Source of the DNA: Bradyrhizobium guangdongense
GTDB lineage: Bacteria > Pseudomonadota > Alphaproteobacteria > Rhizobiales > Xanthobacteraceae
Direction of reading: 5' to 3'
Length of the DNA: 64,000 nt
Assembly (NCBI RefSeq): GCF_006483445.1
Contig: NZ_PPPT01000109.1
Span: 1 to 64,000, forward strand
Shown here piece after piece: positions 52,356 through 60,854 of this stretch. Positions within the stretch are counted from its first letter, which is position 1. Each line of letters begins with the position of its first letter. A program made the position numbers and the translations under genes. The notes under the pieces were generated by a model. The model had not been told where the DNA came from and did not search any database. It saw nothing but the letters and a program-made list of their open reading frames with translations.

Positions 52356-54200
52356 TCAGCGCATCACCTCGAACGCCAGCAGGACGTTGCCGGGCACGCC
52401 GCTCCACTGCCCGTAGCCGGAATTGGTGTAGAGCATGCCGTCGACGATGACGGGCCCGGGCCCGTCAATCGCGCCGCCATAGCCCCGCACCTTGTTCACC
52501 GTGACGTAATCGCGCGTGGTGTCGAACTCCCACAGCAATTTTCCATCTGCCGTCGCGTAGGCACGGATGTAGCCGCTGACGCCGCCGGAGAATACGACGC
52601 CGGGAATGGCGCTCACGGCCGCTGACAATGCCGGGCTGCAGAACACGCGGTCGCCGCAGGCGACGGGCTGCACCTCCATCGACACCTTTCCGGTCGCAAG
52701 ATCGAGGCCGAACAGCCCACCGCCTTCATTCGGCAAAAGGCTGCGCGTGCCGTCGGGTGTGAACCGCACGTCCGATATCGCGACATAGATGCGGTCCTGA
52801 TCCGCCGCCGAGCCCCACTCGCTGCCGCCGAGCGGACCGCCCTTGCCGACGCGCGTCTGCCACAAAATCTTGCCGTCCTGATCGGGATCGAAGGCGTGCA
52901 CGACGCCGGATTTTTGCGCGATCGCCAGCACGCGCTTGCCGTCGCCGAGCTTCACCAGGATCGGCGACTGGCCGAAATCATGGTCGGGGCCGGGATCGTC
53001 GGGACAGTTGGTGCGATTGCTCATGAAGCACGCCACGACGAAGGCGTCCTTGGACGTCGCCTGCTGCTTCCACATGAGCTTGCCGGTCGCGATATCGAAG
53101 GCGAGCACGGCGTCGCTCGTGATCGACGGCGGATTCGAATAGGAATTGCTGGTCGCGACATAGACCGCCTTACGCTCGGGATCGATCGTTGGCGCCGACC
53201 AGATCGCAGCACCCGACGGACCATAGAGCTGCGTGCCGTTGGCGTTCTTGGTGGTCGGATGCGGAACTTCGGGGATCGTGTAGGCCTGCCAGACCTGCTT
53301 GCCGGTCGCCGCATCCAGCGCCACGACGCTGCCACGGAAGGTACAGCATTCGTAGGTCGGATCCGATCCGGCGGCTTCCTCGAGCGAGGACACCGGCACA
53401 TAGAGCCGTCCGTCATAGAGCGTCGGCGCGCCGGTAACGCGGGCGGCGTGGTGCTCCTCGACCCTCACCTTCCAGATCAGCGCGCCGGTGCGGGCATTCA
53501 CCGCGTAGACGTAGGCACGGAGATCGCCGAAGAACACTGCGCCCTGGTCCGATCCTACGATTTGCCCAAAGCTGATGGCCGCACGCACCGGCCCGTCGGG
53601 ACTGAAGGTCCACAGGGTGCATCCGCTCTTCGCATCGAGTGCACGCACCTTGCGATCGCTGCCGCCGACGAACAGCATTCCTCCGACGATGGTCGGCTGC
53701 GCAAAGGCCACGGACGCACCGGCGAAGCCATAAGCCCATTTCAACCGCAGGCGCGGCACGTCATCCGCCGTCATCCCCGCCATCTCGGTCGGCTGGAAGC
53801 GGCTGTTGGTCGTGCCCGCACCCCAGCCGTTCCAGCGCGGGCCGTCGAGTGCGGCGGGAAACCCGGCCGGCGGCTGCGTGCAAAGGCCGGACGCATCCGA
53901 GGTCGTCACCATCGCGCCGGCATCCAGCGGCTTGCCGGTCACGAAGGCGGCAATCGCCCTGCGCTCGTCATCGCTGCGCGCGCGGGCGATCGAGGCCATG
54001 CTCCCCGACGTCAGCGCGCTCAGCACGAGCTCGGGCGACATCGCCTTGAGCGCCGTGCGGCTGGGCACGCGGCTCTGGCTGTCCGTCGTGTCATGACATT
54101 GTGCGCAGTGGCTCGCGTAAAGCGCCGCACCATCCTGCTGCGCCAGTGCCGGCCAGCAGGACGAAATCAGCAGAGCGAGCGCGACAGCATGTTGCTTCAT
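52356..54200 (-). CDS. Cytochrome c-PQQ-dependent dehydrogenase (PVA dehydrogenase-like)
   Basis: 614 residues from the ATG at 54200. Signal peptide (MKQHAVALALLISSCWPALA), an N-terminal cytochrome c with CAQCH heme motif (32-36), then a PQQ-type beta-propeller with repeated ALDAKSG, LDAATGKQVW, FDIATGKLMW and LDLATGKVSM blade motifs, and the vicinal CC pair in ECCTFRGS. This domain order fits the polyvinyl-alcohol dehydrogenase family. The substrate, an alcohol or polyol, is not identified. Periplasmic. Confidence 0.88.
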   Translation of the reverse strand: MKQHAVALALLISSCWPALAQQDGAALYASHCAQCHDTTDSQSRVPSRTALKAMSPELVLSALTSGSMASIARARSDDERRAIAAFVTGKPLDAGAMVTTSDASGLCTQPPAGFPAALDGPRWNGWGAGTTNSRFQPTEMAGMTADDVPRLRLKWAYGFAGASVAFAQPTIVGGMLFVGGSDRKVRALDAKSGCTLWTFSPDGPVRAAISFGQIVGSDQGAVFFGDLRAYVYAVNARTGALIWKVRVEEHHAARVTGAPTLYDGRLYVPVSSLEEAAGSDPTYECCTFRGSVVALDAATGKQVWQAYTIPEVPHPTTKNANGTQLYGPSGAAIWSAPTIDPERKAVYVATSNSYSNPPSITSDAVLAFDIATGKLMWKQQATSKDAFVVACFMSNRTNCPDDPGPDHDFGQSPILVKLGDGKRVLAIAQKSGVVHAFDPDQDGKILWQTRVGKGGPLGGSEWGSAADQDRIYVAISDVRFTPDGTRSLLPNEGGGLFGLDLATGKVSMEVQPVACGDRVFCSPALSAAVSAIPGVVFSGGVSGYIRAYATADGKLLWEFDTTRDYVTVNKVRGYGGAIDGPGPVIVDGMLYTNSGYGQWSGVPGNVLLAFEVMR

Positions 54201-54429
54201 GGGGGCATTCCGACACCGGGACGGAAGAGGGCGTGGCCGATTGCGCAAGGCGAAGTCTACCGTGAAGGTGTTGCGCCGGGCAACGGCCGTGCCGCTCTTA
54301 TACCGTCGCGACATTCGCAACAGCCGGCCGAATTAACCCGGGCCATCAAGCTTAATACCCGAGTTCGATTGCAGCCGTGCGACCGCGCGCTAGTTTGCGC
54401 GCACCGGACATTGCCCTCCGGGTTCAAGG

Positions 54430-54468
54430 CGAAGGCGTCGCGCCACCATACTCGGCGCGACGCCTTCG
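54430..54468. repeat. 15-bp perfect inverted repeat
   Basis: CGAAGGCGTCGCGCC (54430-54444) and its exact complement at 54454-54468, with loop ACCATACTC. It lies 20 bases upstream of the ATG of the small ORF at 54489. No U tract, so it may be a regulatory hairpin rather than a terminator. Confidence 0.6.
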
Positions 54469-54488
54469 TTCGGTCTCGCGAGTCCAAC

Positions 54489-54641
54489 ATGCGTAAAATG
54501 GCATCCGCTGCTTTGTCTGCCTGCGTCTGGGTCAGCCTGCTCGCCATCGTTGCCGCGGGCGTCGTGCGCATCTGCGTCGAGGCCAAGGACAAGCGTTCGC
54601 AGCACAACTCGCAGATCGCAAGGTTACAGGACCGAGGCTAA
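54489..54641 (+). CDS. Small membrane peptide
   Basis: 50 residues: MRKMASAALSACVWVSLLAIVAAGVVRICVEA, one transmembrane segment, then a charged tail with KDKRSQHNSQIARLQDRG. Preceded by the 15-bp hairpin. The ribosome site is weak. Possible small regulator or leader; evidence is the TM pattern and open frame. Confidence 0.4.
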   Translation: MRKMASAALSACVWVSLLAIVAAGVVRICVEAKDKRSQHNSQIARLQDRG

Positions 54642-54734
54642 GCGCCCACGTGGGCTGAACTGGCATCGGGTTTGCTCAGATAACCTCAACCTGGCGGGTC
54701 CGCAGTGGGCCTGTCTCATAGTGAGGCGAGATTG

Positions 54735-54998
54735 ATGCAGCCGCTGTTCCAATCCAAGACATCGACCATGCAACTCCAGGCGCTGATCGCGGATCTGCGC
54801 TGGAAAGTCCAACTGCTGGATTCCGACATCCAGGATGAAGAGCAGCGCGCCCGCGTTTCCGACCCCACGGCGCTGGCCTATCCCATGCTCGCCATCACCT
54901 TGCGGGGACGCCGGGAGAACCTGCTCGTGACCATCGCTGCCCTGGAGGATCGCCTCAAGGCGGTTGATTCCGCGACGGAGTGGACCCGCGCAGCCTGA
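54735..54998 (+). CDS. Small coiled-coil protein
   Basis: 87 residues from the ATG at 54735 (GAGGCGAG upstream). Helical and charged: MQLQALIADLRWKVQLLDSD and TLRGRRENLLVTIAALEDRL. No family recognised. Confidence 0.6.
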   Translation: MQPLFQSKTSTMQLQALIADLRWKVQLLDSDIQDEEQRARVSDPTALAYPMLAITLRGRRENLLVTIAALEDRLKAVDSATEWTRAA

Positions 54999-55062
54999 CG
55001 CCATTCGCTGGCCACGCTGAGTGGCGTTAACTTCTTGCGGCGGAGCACGTCCTCCGCCGTCT

Positions 55063-55761
55063 TCAATCGGCGGACTGCGGCAGATCCGCGAGCCGCCACA
55101 ACCCGAGGCTCTTGTCGCTCCAGCCGCCCCCGCCCTCGTCGCAGCGTTCGTTGATCAGTTCGAGCGGCGCCGGCCAGTTGAACGGCGCGCGTTCGAAGTT
55201 GAGCGCGCGCCAGTCGCCGTCCTCGCAATCCCCGTTCGTCTCCCAGTCCGGGAAGGTGGTCACGAGCAGATAACGCGCGCCACTGTCGCGGAAGCGCGCG
55301 ACCGCGCGTGCGATGTTCCGGAAACTCAGATGCACCAGGCAGTCGCGGCACAGGATGAGATCGGTGCGCGGCAGCGCGTCGCTTGTGATGTCGGCGAGAA
55401 CGAAGCGGCCGGCGACCTCGCCGTTCGCAGCGCGCCGCCTGTTGGCCTCGATCAGCGACGGCACGATGTCGGCGCCGATATAGTCGACATTGAGCTTGCA
55501 GGTCGCGATCCAGCCGGCGTCGCCGCAGGGTGCGTCGAGCAGCGAGCGCGCGCCGAGCTTTTGCAGCAAGGGCGGCAACGCCTCGCGGATCGCCGCCGTC
55601 GCGAGATCCTCGGAGCCGAGGCCCGACACCGAGGTCGGCGCGCCCCACAGGTTTGTCTTCAAGATCCGGTCAAAGCGCGCAGCGAGATCGAGGCCGGCAA
55701 AATTATCGCGCTCGGCGACGAAGCGCTGATGGGCGAGAACGGGCGGACGCTTTGAATCCAT
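55063..55761 (-). CDS. Class I SAM-dependent methyltransferase
   Basis: 232 residues. The N-terminal part contains RFDRILKTNLWGAPTSVSGLGS, the SAM-binding loop is SLLDAPCGDAGW, and further motifs are DYIGADIVPSLIEANRR and DLILCRDCLVHLSF. The DxPCGD form is known from a group of methyltransferases acting on sugars or small molecules. Substrate unknown; cytoplasmic. Confidence 0.85.
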   Translation of the reverse strand: MDSKRPPVLAHQRFVAERDNFAGLDLAARFDRILKTNLWGAPTSVSGLGSEDLATAAIREALPPLLQKLGARSLLDAPCGDAGWIATCKLNVDYIGADIVPSLIEANRRRAANGEVAGRFVLADITSDALPRTDLILCRDCLVHLSFRNIARAVARFRDSGARYLLVTTFPDWETNGDCEDGDWRALNFERAPFNWPAPLELINERCDEGGGGWSDKSLGLWRLADLPQSAD

Positions 55762-55791
55762 ACGGGAAGTCCCCTGTGAATCGACTCCACT

Positions 55792-56511
55792 CTACGCCGG
55801 CTTCTGCCACTCCATGATGTGAAAATACGGCACGCGGAGATGGCGCGCGATCTGCGCGGGATCGCCGGCGGTCGGCCGCGGTTCCGTGAACAGGCGCAAT
55901 TGCAGGCCCTGGTTCAGGAGTAGCGTCATGTAGGTGCTGAGCGGCCGGTGCCAGTTCTGCAGCCGGATGCCGCGCCAGGCAATCCAGATCGGCCGCTCTT
56001 CCATATAATGGTCGATCGAGAAGCGCGCGACGCCATCGCCGTCACGGCGCCAGCCGTCCGGCATGTTGGCAGTGTTAAAGCTCGTCAGATTGGCGATCAG
56101 CAACGTGCCGCCCGGCCGCAGCGCTGTCGCCATTTTCACGATTGCCGTCTCGATATCCGGGATATCGATGAGGGTGAGATAGCTGACCACAAGGTCGAAC
56201 TGCGCTTCCTCGGTGATGTCCTCCGCACGGCCGGGCCGATAGTCGCCCGCGGGATCCAACTGTTTCGCGCGCGCAAGCAGCGCTTCGGTGGGATCGATGC
56301 CGGTGGTGCGGATACCCAGCCGCTGCATGATCCGGCAGAAGCGGCCCTCGCCGCAGCCGACGTCGAGCGCGCGGGCAAAGCTGCGGCCTTCGATCCGCGC
56401 CAGCATCGGAGCGTCAAGCACGGCGCGGCGGCCATAGTCGCCCTCCTCGCCTTGCTCGACGATCCAGGCCTGCGCGGAAGAGGCCCAACCGCCGTCGACC
56501 TCGTCATTCAT
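55792..56511 (-). CDS. Class I SAM-dependent methyltransferase
   Basis: 239 residues from the ATG at 56511, which has GAGGAGG upstream. Motif I is ALDVGCGEGRF, with IDPTEALLARAKQ and LTLIDIPDIETAI downstream. Monodomain, cytoplasmic. Same strand as the other methyltransferase 30 bases downstream; probably one operon. Substrate unknown. Confidence 0.87.
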   Translation of the reverse strand: MNDEVDGGWASSAQAWIVEQGEEGDYGRRAVLDAPMLARIEGRSFARALDVGCGEGRFCRIMQRLGIRTTGIDPTEALLARAKQLDPAGDYRPGRAEDITEEAQFDLVVSYLTLIDIPDIETAIVKMATALRPGGTLLIANLTSFNTANMPDGWRRDGDGVARFSIDHYMEERPIWIAWRGIRLQNWHRPLSTYMTLLLNQGLQLRLFTEPRPTAGDPAQIARHLRVPYFHIMEWQKPA

Positions 56512-56612
56512 CGCTCGCCTCCTCAGAGATGATGCGGCCTGCGCCGGGCGGCTCATTCACCACAGATTGGATCGCAGTTCAACATCAGGTAGAATGCAGC
56601 AGGAGCCGATCG

Positions 56613-56732
56613 ATGCGTTCTTTTCGCGGCAAAGAGATGGTCAAGATCACCGCGGGCGCAGTGGCTGCATTGGCCATGACCGGATTGCTGTTTGCGATCG
56701 CCTACGGCCTTTTGATCACACCGCGCTGGTGA
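56613..56732 (+). CDS. Small membrane peptide
   Basis: 39 residues: MRSFRGKEMVKITAGAVAALAMTGLLFAIAYGLLITPRW, one hydrophobic segment with basic N-terminus. AGGAG lies 8 bases before the ATG. Divergent from the methyltransferase gene. Typical of unannotated small membrane proteins in rhizobia. Confidence 0.5.
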   Translation: MRSFRGKEMVKITAGAVAALAMTGLLFAIAYGLLITPRW

Positions 56733-56752
56733 CGGCTTCCTTCACTTCGACC

Positions 56753-57265
56753 TCACGCTCGTGCGAAGGCGTCGATCTCATCCAGGCTTTGCAGCCGGCT
56801 GACCTTCGTTCCGTCGGCCTCTGCCTTTCGGCAGAGATCGCGGATGCCGGGCATCCACCCCCGATCGACCTGCCACATCGTCTCGAACAGTGCGCGCATC
56901 GGCGGCAGTTCGGCAAGACCGGCAGGCGGCGCCTCCTGCTCCGTCCATTTGGTCTGGCGTTCTGCGGCAAGTGCAAAGTGCAGCCAGAGCGGCAGGTCGA
57001 TCAGGACGATCTCCGTTGCACGCGCGACGCGCGGCGCGATCGAGTCCTGGCTGCCGAGGCCCTCGATGATCCATCGGTCGGCAACAATCGCCTCGACATG
57101 ACGGCGCGAGTAGACCTCGGCTGGCACAAGTTGCCAGCCCGCCTGCCAAAGCAGCCGGTCCACCTCGACGAGTGGCAGATCCCGACGCGCCGCCAGCGCA
57201 CGGGCCAAGGTCGACTTGCCGCCGGCTGCATTGCCGATGATCACCACGCGCGCGTCTGTTGCCAT
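56753..57265 (-). CDS. P-loop NTPase, adenylate kinase-like
   Basis: 170 residues with Walker A IGNAAGGKST (about 10-19), then VEVDRLLWQAGWQLVP and WIIEGLGS, the layout of shikimate/adenylate kinase-like FlaR-type proteins. No lid domain signature. Monocistronic. Substrate unknown. Confidence 0.85.
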   Translation of the reverse strand: MATDARVVIIGNAAGGKSTLARALAARRDLPLVEVDRLLWQAGWQLVPAEVYSRRHVEAIVADRWIIEGLGSQDSIAPRVARATEIVLIDLPLWLHFALAAERQTKWTEQEAPPAGLAELPPMRALFETMWQVDRGWMPGIRDLCRKAEADGTKVSRLQSLDEIDAFARA

Positions 57266-57368
57266 CGGACGAATAGAAACGAAGCGTTGCGCGCACGCAA
57301 GCAGGCCGGAACCAATGGTGGGGCTTTGCCGTTTTCATCCCATGCGTATCAGGGAAGAAAACTGCAAC

Positions 57369-57584
57369 ATGGTGCTGCTGGCAGCGGTGACGCTGTCCTG
57401 CATCGTCGTCGCCGGCGCGGCTGCGCTTGTCGATCTCGTGCCGGGCCCCGTTCCTCAGGCAGTCGCGGACATGAGGGTCGCGGATACCGCGCCGTCAGTC
57501 CAGCCGGTCCGCACCGTCGATCGCAGCGATGTCCGGGTGGTCGGCACGCCCTTCGTGCCCAACGTCAATCCGCGCGAGCGCTAG
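57369..57584 (+). CDS. Small exported or membrane protein
   Basis: 71 residues from the ATG at 57369 (AGGGAAG upstream; ATG 57342 would add nine). An N-terminal hydrophobic segment (MVLLAAVTLSCIVVAGAAALV) is followed by a Pro-rich charged tail ending PFVPNVNPRER. Unrecognised. Confidence 0.55.
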   Translation: MVLLAAVTLSCIVVAGAAALVDLVPGPVPQAVADMRVADTAPSVQPVRTVDRSDVRVVGTPFVPNVNPRER

Positions 57585-57588
57585 GGCG

Positions 57589-57759
57589 TCAGCGCGGGGC
57601 CGCCTCGGCCCCCTCCTCGCGCCGGTCCGGCCCGCGCGACATCTCCTCGACGATTTCCAAAACGTGCTGCCGCTTCTCGGGCGGCAGCGTCAGGAAGGCG
57701 CGGACCAGCCGCAATCCCAGCGCCTCTTCCGGCAGTTGGTCTGCTTCTTTCGTATCCAT
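57589..57759 (-). CDS. Small hypothetical protein
   Basis: 56 residues, convergent with the preceding gene. Sequence has LPEEALGLRLVRAFLTLPPEKRQHVLEIVEEM, a helical unit resembling the LPPEKRxxVLxxVE segment of helix-turn-helix regulators. The ATG at 57759 has GTGGGA upstream. No DNA-binding domain is complete. Absent from usual minimum-length gene sets. Confidence 0.6.
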   Translation of the reverse strand: MDTKEADQLPEEALGLRLVRAFLTLPPEKRQHVLEIVEEMSRGPDRREEGAEAAPR

Positions 57760-57859
57760 AATCCCACTCTCGGACGACCGGGAAAATTATGCAATCCCTG
57801 TCGGGACGCTTGATTCGCAGCCTGCCCTTTGCTGGAATGGCCAAGGGCTGAGGTGGATC

Positions 57860-58249
57860 ATGAAGTGGATCAGGGAACGCGACGCGCTGATTGCGCAGAC
57901 CATGGCTTTCGTCCAATCCGTGACCGGCCGGAAGGACGGCTTCCCGCGGGCCGATGAGGCTCCGGCCGTGCCGGCCGCGACCGTGGACATCGTCTCCTAT
58001 GTGGCGATCGAGCGGACGGTGGAGATCGAGGCGCCGCAAACGCCCGCCGCCCCGGCGCCGCAGCCGTTTGAGGTCGCACCGCCCCGGATCGCCGGCGACT
58101 TCCGGGCCGAGATCCAGGGCCGGGTCGCCAACTTCCGCAAGCACCAGGAACGGTTCGAGCGCGAGCGGGAGGAATATTGCGCGACGACGCTTGCCAAGCT
58201 GCGCGCCGATATCCGCGACGCCGCATCGCCGCCGTCTGCCCGAAAGTAG
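57860..58249 (+). CDS. Hypothetical protein
   Basis: 129 residues: a helical start MKWIRERDALIAQTMAFVQS, a Pro/Ala-rich linker (about 60-80), and a helical C-terminal region RVANFRKHQERFEREREEY. Unrecognised; not exported. Confidence 0.6.
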   Translation: MKWIRERDALIAQTMAFVQSVTGRKDGFPRADEAPAVPAATVDIVSYVAIERTVEIEAPQTPAAPAPQPFEVAPPRIAGDFRAEIQGRVANFRKHQERFEREREEYCATTLAKLRADIRDAASPPSARK

Positions 58250-58253
58250 CGGC

Positions 58254-58361
58254 TTAAAGCCAGGACCAGACCAGGACCAGATTGGCCGCGCAGGCGCCGA
58301 CCAGCGCCAGCGTGAGCGGCAGGAGCATGTGCCCGCAGGAGGTTTTCAGGTCGGTCGTCAT
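58254..58361 (-). CDS. Small membrane peptide
   Basis: 35 residues: MTTDLKTSCGHMLLPLTLALVGACAANLVLVWSWL with a single hydrophobic helix from residue 12. Convergent with the preceding gene. Weak ribosome site; supported mainly by hydrophobic pattern. Confidence 0.4.
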   Translation of the reverse strand: MTTDLKTSCGHMLLPLTLALVGACAANLVLVWSWL

Positions 58362-58565
58362 GGCCGGAAACATCCGCTGATTCCGGCCGGGGAGTCCCAG
58401 GGATTCTTTTTTTTGGGATTCAGGACTCGTTTACGACTCAAAACCAGTTTCAGACCCGCTCACAGGCCCGTGGGGAGCCGAATCCGGCGCGGTCGCGGCT
58501 GAAACTTCCAGGCATTCCCGGGCGTTAAGGAGGGTTCTTCGAGGTCCTTCCCCGGAGTGGAATCG
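58362..58565. other. Intergenic region before the acidic small protein
   Basis: Contains a poly-T run TTCTTTTTTTTGGGA (about 58402-58416) and otherwise nothing I can identify. Confidence 0.3.
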
Positions 58566-58820
58566 ATGCCCTACGCCCTGTTTTGCAACGACGATCAGAT
58601 CAGCAAATCTTACCCGACCGAGGCCGACGTCTGGATGCTGGCCCAGAAGAGCGGGCTGGTGGTCGACGTGGTGACGGACGAGGACCGGGCGGGGCCGCGC
58701 CGGGTCCTGGACAATGACTACGAAATCAAGCCCTGCCCGGCGGGTCCTGGCGACGACCCGGCCCGCAACAAGGCGGACGCCGAGCGGCAGTCCCGGCACG
58801 AGCTCGAATTCAATAGCTGA
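58566..58820 (+). CDS. Small hypothetical protein
   Basis: 84 residues from the ATG at 58566 (GGAG 8 bases upstream; a GTG at 58557 would add three). MPYALFCNDDQISKSYPTEADVWMLAQKSGLV is a compact start; acidic C-terminal half. Recognised as a short conserved rhizobial type but without function. Confidence 0.65.
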   Translation: MPYALFCNDDQISKSYPTEADVWMLAQKSGLVVDVVTDEDRAGPRRVLDNDYEIKPCPAGPGDDPARNKADAERQSRHELEFNS

Positions 58821-58847
58821 AGGGCAATGACTGAAAGAGAGGTCGCG

Positions 58848-59102
58848 TCAGGGCGTCGCGGTCGCGAGCGAAGCCTGCTCGCCCGGCAGCATGACGCAGG
58901 CCTTGCGCCGATGCAGACCGCGGATCGCGCCGGTCACCTTCATGACCCTGCCCGGGCCGCAGGAAAAGTCCCGGACGAAGGCGACCTCATAGGGCGCCAA
59001 GCTCAGCGGCTCCGATCTGAGGATCGTCTGCGCCGAACACGGCAGAGCGAAGAGGATTGAAGAGGCAATAAGCACCGACGCCAAGATACGCATGTTCGTC
59101 AT
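58848..59102 (-). CDS. Exported hypothetical protein
   Basis: 84 residues from the ATG at 59102 (ATG 59093 is also possible). Signal peptide (MRILASVLIASSILFALPCSAQ), mature part TILRSEPLSLAPYEVAFVRDFSCGPGRVMKVTGAIRG with two Cys. Function unknown. Possibly DUF6719-type; not certain. Confidence 0.65.
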   Translation of the reverse strand: MTNMRILASVLIASSILFALPCSAQTILRSEPLSLAPYEVAFVRDFSCGPGRVMKVTGAIRGLHRRKACVMLPGEQASLATATP

Positions 59103-59215
59103 CCCACAGCCCGGCGACCCCATAATAACGCGTTCCGGCCCGCGTGTTCCCTAAGGTGCAAAAATTATTTTTGCTTTACCGCATGCACATGACGCGGGTG
59201 AGAAGCGCGCAAAAA

Positions 59216-59250
59216 AACAGGGCCGGCAAAGCCGGCCCCTGTCGTGTCGG
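59216..59250 (-). terminator. Terminator hairpin of the Omp25-like gene
   Basis: GGGCCGGC, loop AAA, GCCGGCCC (59220-59238). On the minus strand it follows the porin stop and ends in a T-rich run (TGTTTTTTTGCG). Confidence 0.75.
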
Positions 59251-59268
59251 AAGCGCTGGACGCAGGTG

Positions 59269-59976
59269 TCAGTAGCGCGAGGCGGGCGGACCGCCCCAGC
59301 CGAAGCGATAGTTCACGCCGACCTTGACGGTGTGCTCGTCATTGCGGCCGCGCACGCCGGCGATGTCGGCGGGCCCGGCGGCGACGGTGGTGCTGCCAAA
59401 GTTGTAGTACTGGTACTCGGCCTTGGCCGACCAGTTCGGCGCGAAGAGGTATTCGAGGCCGCCGCCCACGGTGTAGCCGTCCTTGTTGTTGCCCGTGGTG
59501 GCGACAGCCACCGGCACGCCGGCGACGCTGGCGCCAAAATTGGTGTTGCGCCAGGCATAGCCGCCCTTGGCGTAGACCAGCGCCGGACCCCAGGTGTAGC
59601 CGACGCGGCCCGTGACCGACCCGAGCTGGTCGGTGTTGGAGGTCACGAGCGTGCCGCCCGGAAACAGGACGCCGTTGTTGTTGGTCGGAAGCCAGGAGTA
59701 CTGGGCTTCGATACCCATCACCCAGTTGGGGGCGAACTGATAGTCAAAGCCGCCCTGCACGCCGCCCAGGAAGCGAGCGTCGCTCGACTGGAAGGTGTTG
59801 TCGCCGGCAAACGCACCGCCGACATGGCCGCCGATGTAGAAACCGGTCCAGTTATAGACCACCTGCGGCGGGGTATAGGCGGGAGCCTTGGTATAGGTGC
59901 GCGCCGGTATGTCGGCTGCGGCAGCCTGACCGGCCAGCGCAATTAATGCGGCCGCGCCGAGCAAGAACGTCTTCAT
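59269..59976 (-). CDS. Omp25/RopB-like outer-membrane beta-barrel
   Basis: 235 residues. Signal peptide (MKTFLLGAAALIALAGQAAA). Then ADIPARTYTKAP, NWTGFYIGGHVGGAFAG and GGVQGGFDYQFAPNWVMGIEAQYSW, an eight-stranded barrel of the Omp25/Opacity type ending GVNYRFGW. The terminal residues PPASRY differ from the usual aromatic F. Outer membrane; abundant in alphaproteobacteria. A terminator hairpin follows the stop. Confidence 0.92.
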   Translation of the reverse strand: MKTFLLGAAALIALAGQAAAADIPARTYTKAPAYTPPQVVYNWTGFYIGGHVGGAFAGDNTFQSSDARFLGGVQGGFDYQFAPNWVMGIEAQYSWLPTNNNGVLFPGGTLVTSNTDQLGSVTGRVGYTWGPALVYAKGGYAWRNTNFGASVAGVPVAVATTGNNKDGYTVGGGLEYLFAPNWSAKAEYQYYNFGSTTVAAGPADIAGVRGRNDEHTVKVGVNYRFGWGGPPASRY

Positions 59977-60263
59977 GGATCATCCCCGTTATTACGAATT
60001 CACCCTCAGAAAACAACGTGGCCTGATTTTGGTTGCTTCTAGGCAATGCCGGAACGTTGATCGTTCGTTACTGTGATGGGGCCGCAACAACGGCTTTTTG
60101 TTCCCTGGCACCCCCGCAGAACGACAGATTTGTTCGCTCACGCGCACACCTCCTTAGGGATTTGTCGCTCGCCAAAGCCGCCCCGTTCAAAGCTCCCCGA
60201 AATGTGATCTCCGGCCTCAGGCCACCTTCGTCCTACCACCCGCGGGTGAAAGGGCGCTTTGCG
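59977..60263. other. Upstream region of the porin gene
   Basis: About 290 bases, no supported gene, no convincing promoter seen by eye. Likely holds the porin promoter and the tail of the convergent transcript from 60264. Confidence 0.4.
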
Positions 60264-60737
60264 CTACCGGCTCAACTTTTCCAGTTCTGGAAAGGGTGCG
60301 TAAACCGCGCCGGTGCACATGTCGCCGCTGCGCTCGAGGATGCGGTCGAGCCGGCCGTTGACGTAGACGATGGCGCGCTCGCGCATGCCCTTGTAGCTGC
60401 CGTCGCTCTCGCGCGGGGTGAAGCGCAGGCAGGCCACATAGAACGGACGGCCGCCGACGGTGCGCAGCACCGGGTCGGCCAGCGCCCCATCGCGCACCCC
60501 GACCGGGTTGTTCAGATAGGTGCGCATATAGGCCAGCGCCTCGGTGCGGAAATTATCCGGGAAGGGCTGCGGCGCGTTGGCGCCGGCATCGTTCATCATC
60601 GATCCGCCGCCGTCACTGCCGAAGCAGGCGGCGAGCAGGAGCGGCAGTACCAGGACGCAAGCGCGTTGTAGCAGTCTCCTCAAACGTCCCTTCCCCCTCG
60701 TCACGCCGAGCGTAGAGACTCCTTCTAGCAAACGCAC
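60264..60737 (-). CDS. Lipoprotein
   Basis: 157 residues. A long basic N-terminus (RKGRLRRLLQRA-like) precedes a hydrophobic segment and the lipobox LLAAC. Mature part FGSDGGGSMMNDAGANAPQPFPDNFRTEALAYMRTYLNNP, then RPFYVACLRFTPRESDGSYKGM. Not identified; envelope lipoprotein. Confidence 0.75.
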   Translation of the reverse strand: MRLLEGVSTLGVTRGKGRLRRLLQRACVLVLPLLLAACFGSDGGGSMMNDAGANAPQPFPDNFRTEALAYMRTYLNNPVGVRDGALADPVLRTVGGRPFYVACLRFTPRESDGSYKGMRERAIVYVNGRLDRILERSGDMCTGAVYAPFPELEKLSR

Positions 60738-60854
60738 CGGCCCGCCGTCATGGCGCTTTGCGTTTCCGCAAAGTCACCATGACGATCGGGCCGGCTCTGA
60801 GCTCCCGCGAGGCGGGCGGGGGCAATGCGAGATTGCCGCCTCGCCGGATCAGAT
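60738..60854. repeat. Interrupted inverted repeat
   Basis: GTCATGG (60747-60753), CTTTGCG (60756-60762), CGCAAAG (60767-60773), CCATGAC (60777-60783): one hairpin with an internal loop. No clear U tract. Terminator or regulatory element between the two minus-strand genes. Confidence 0.5.
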
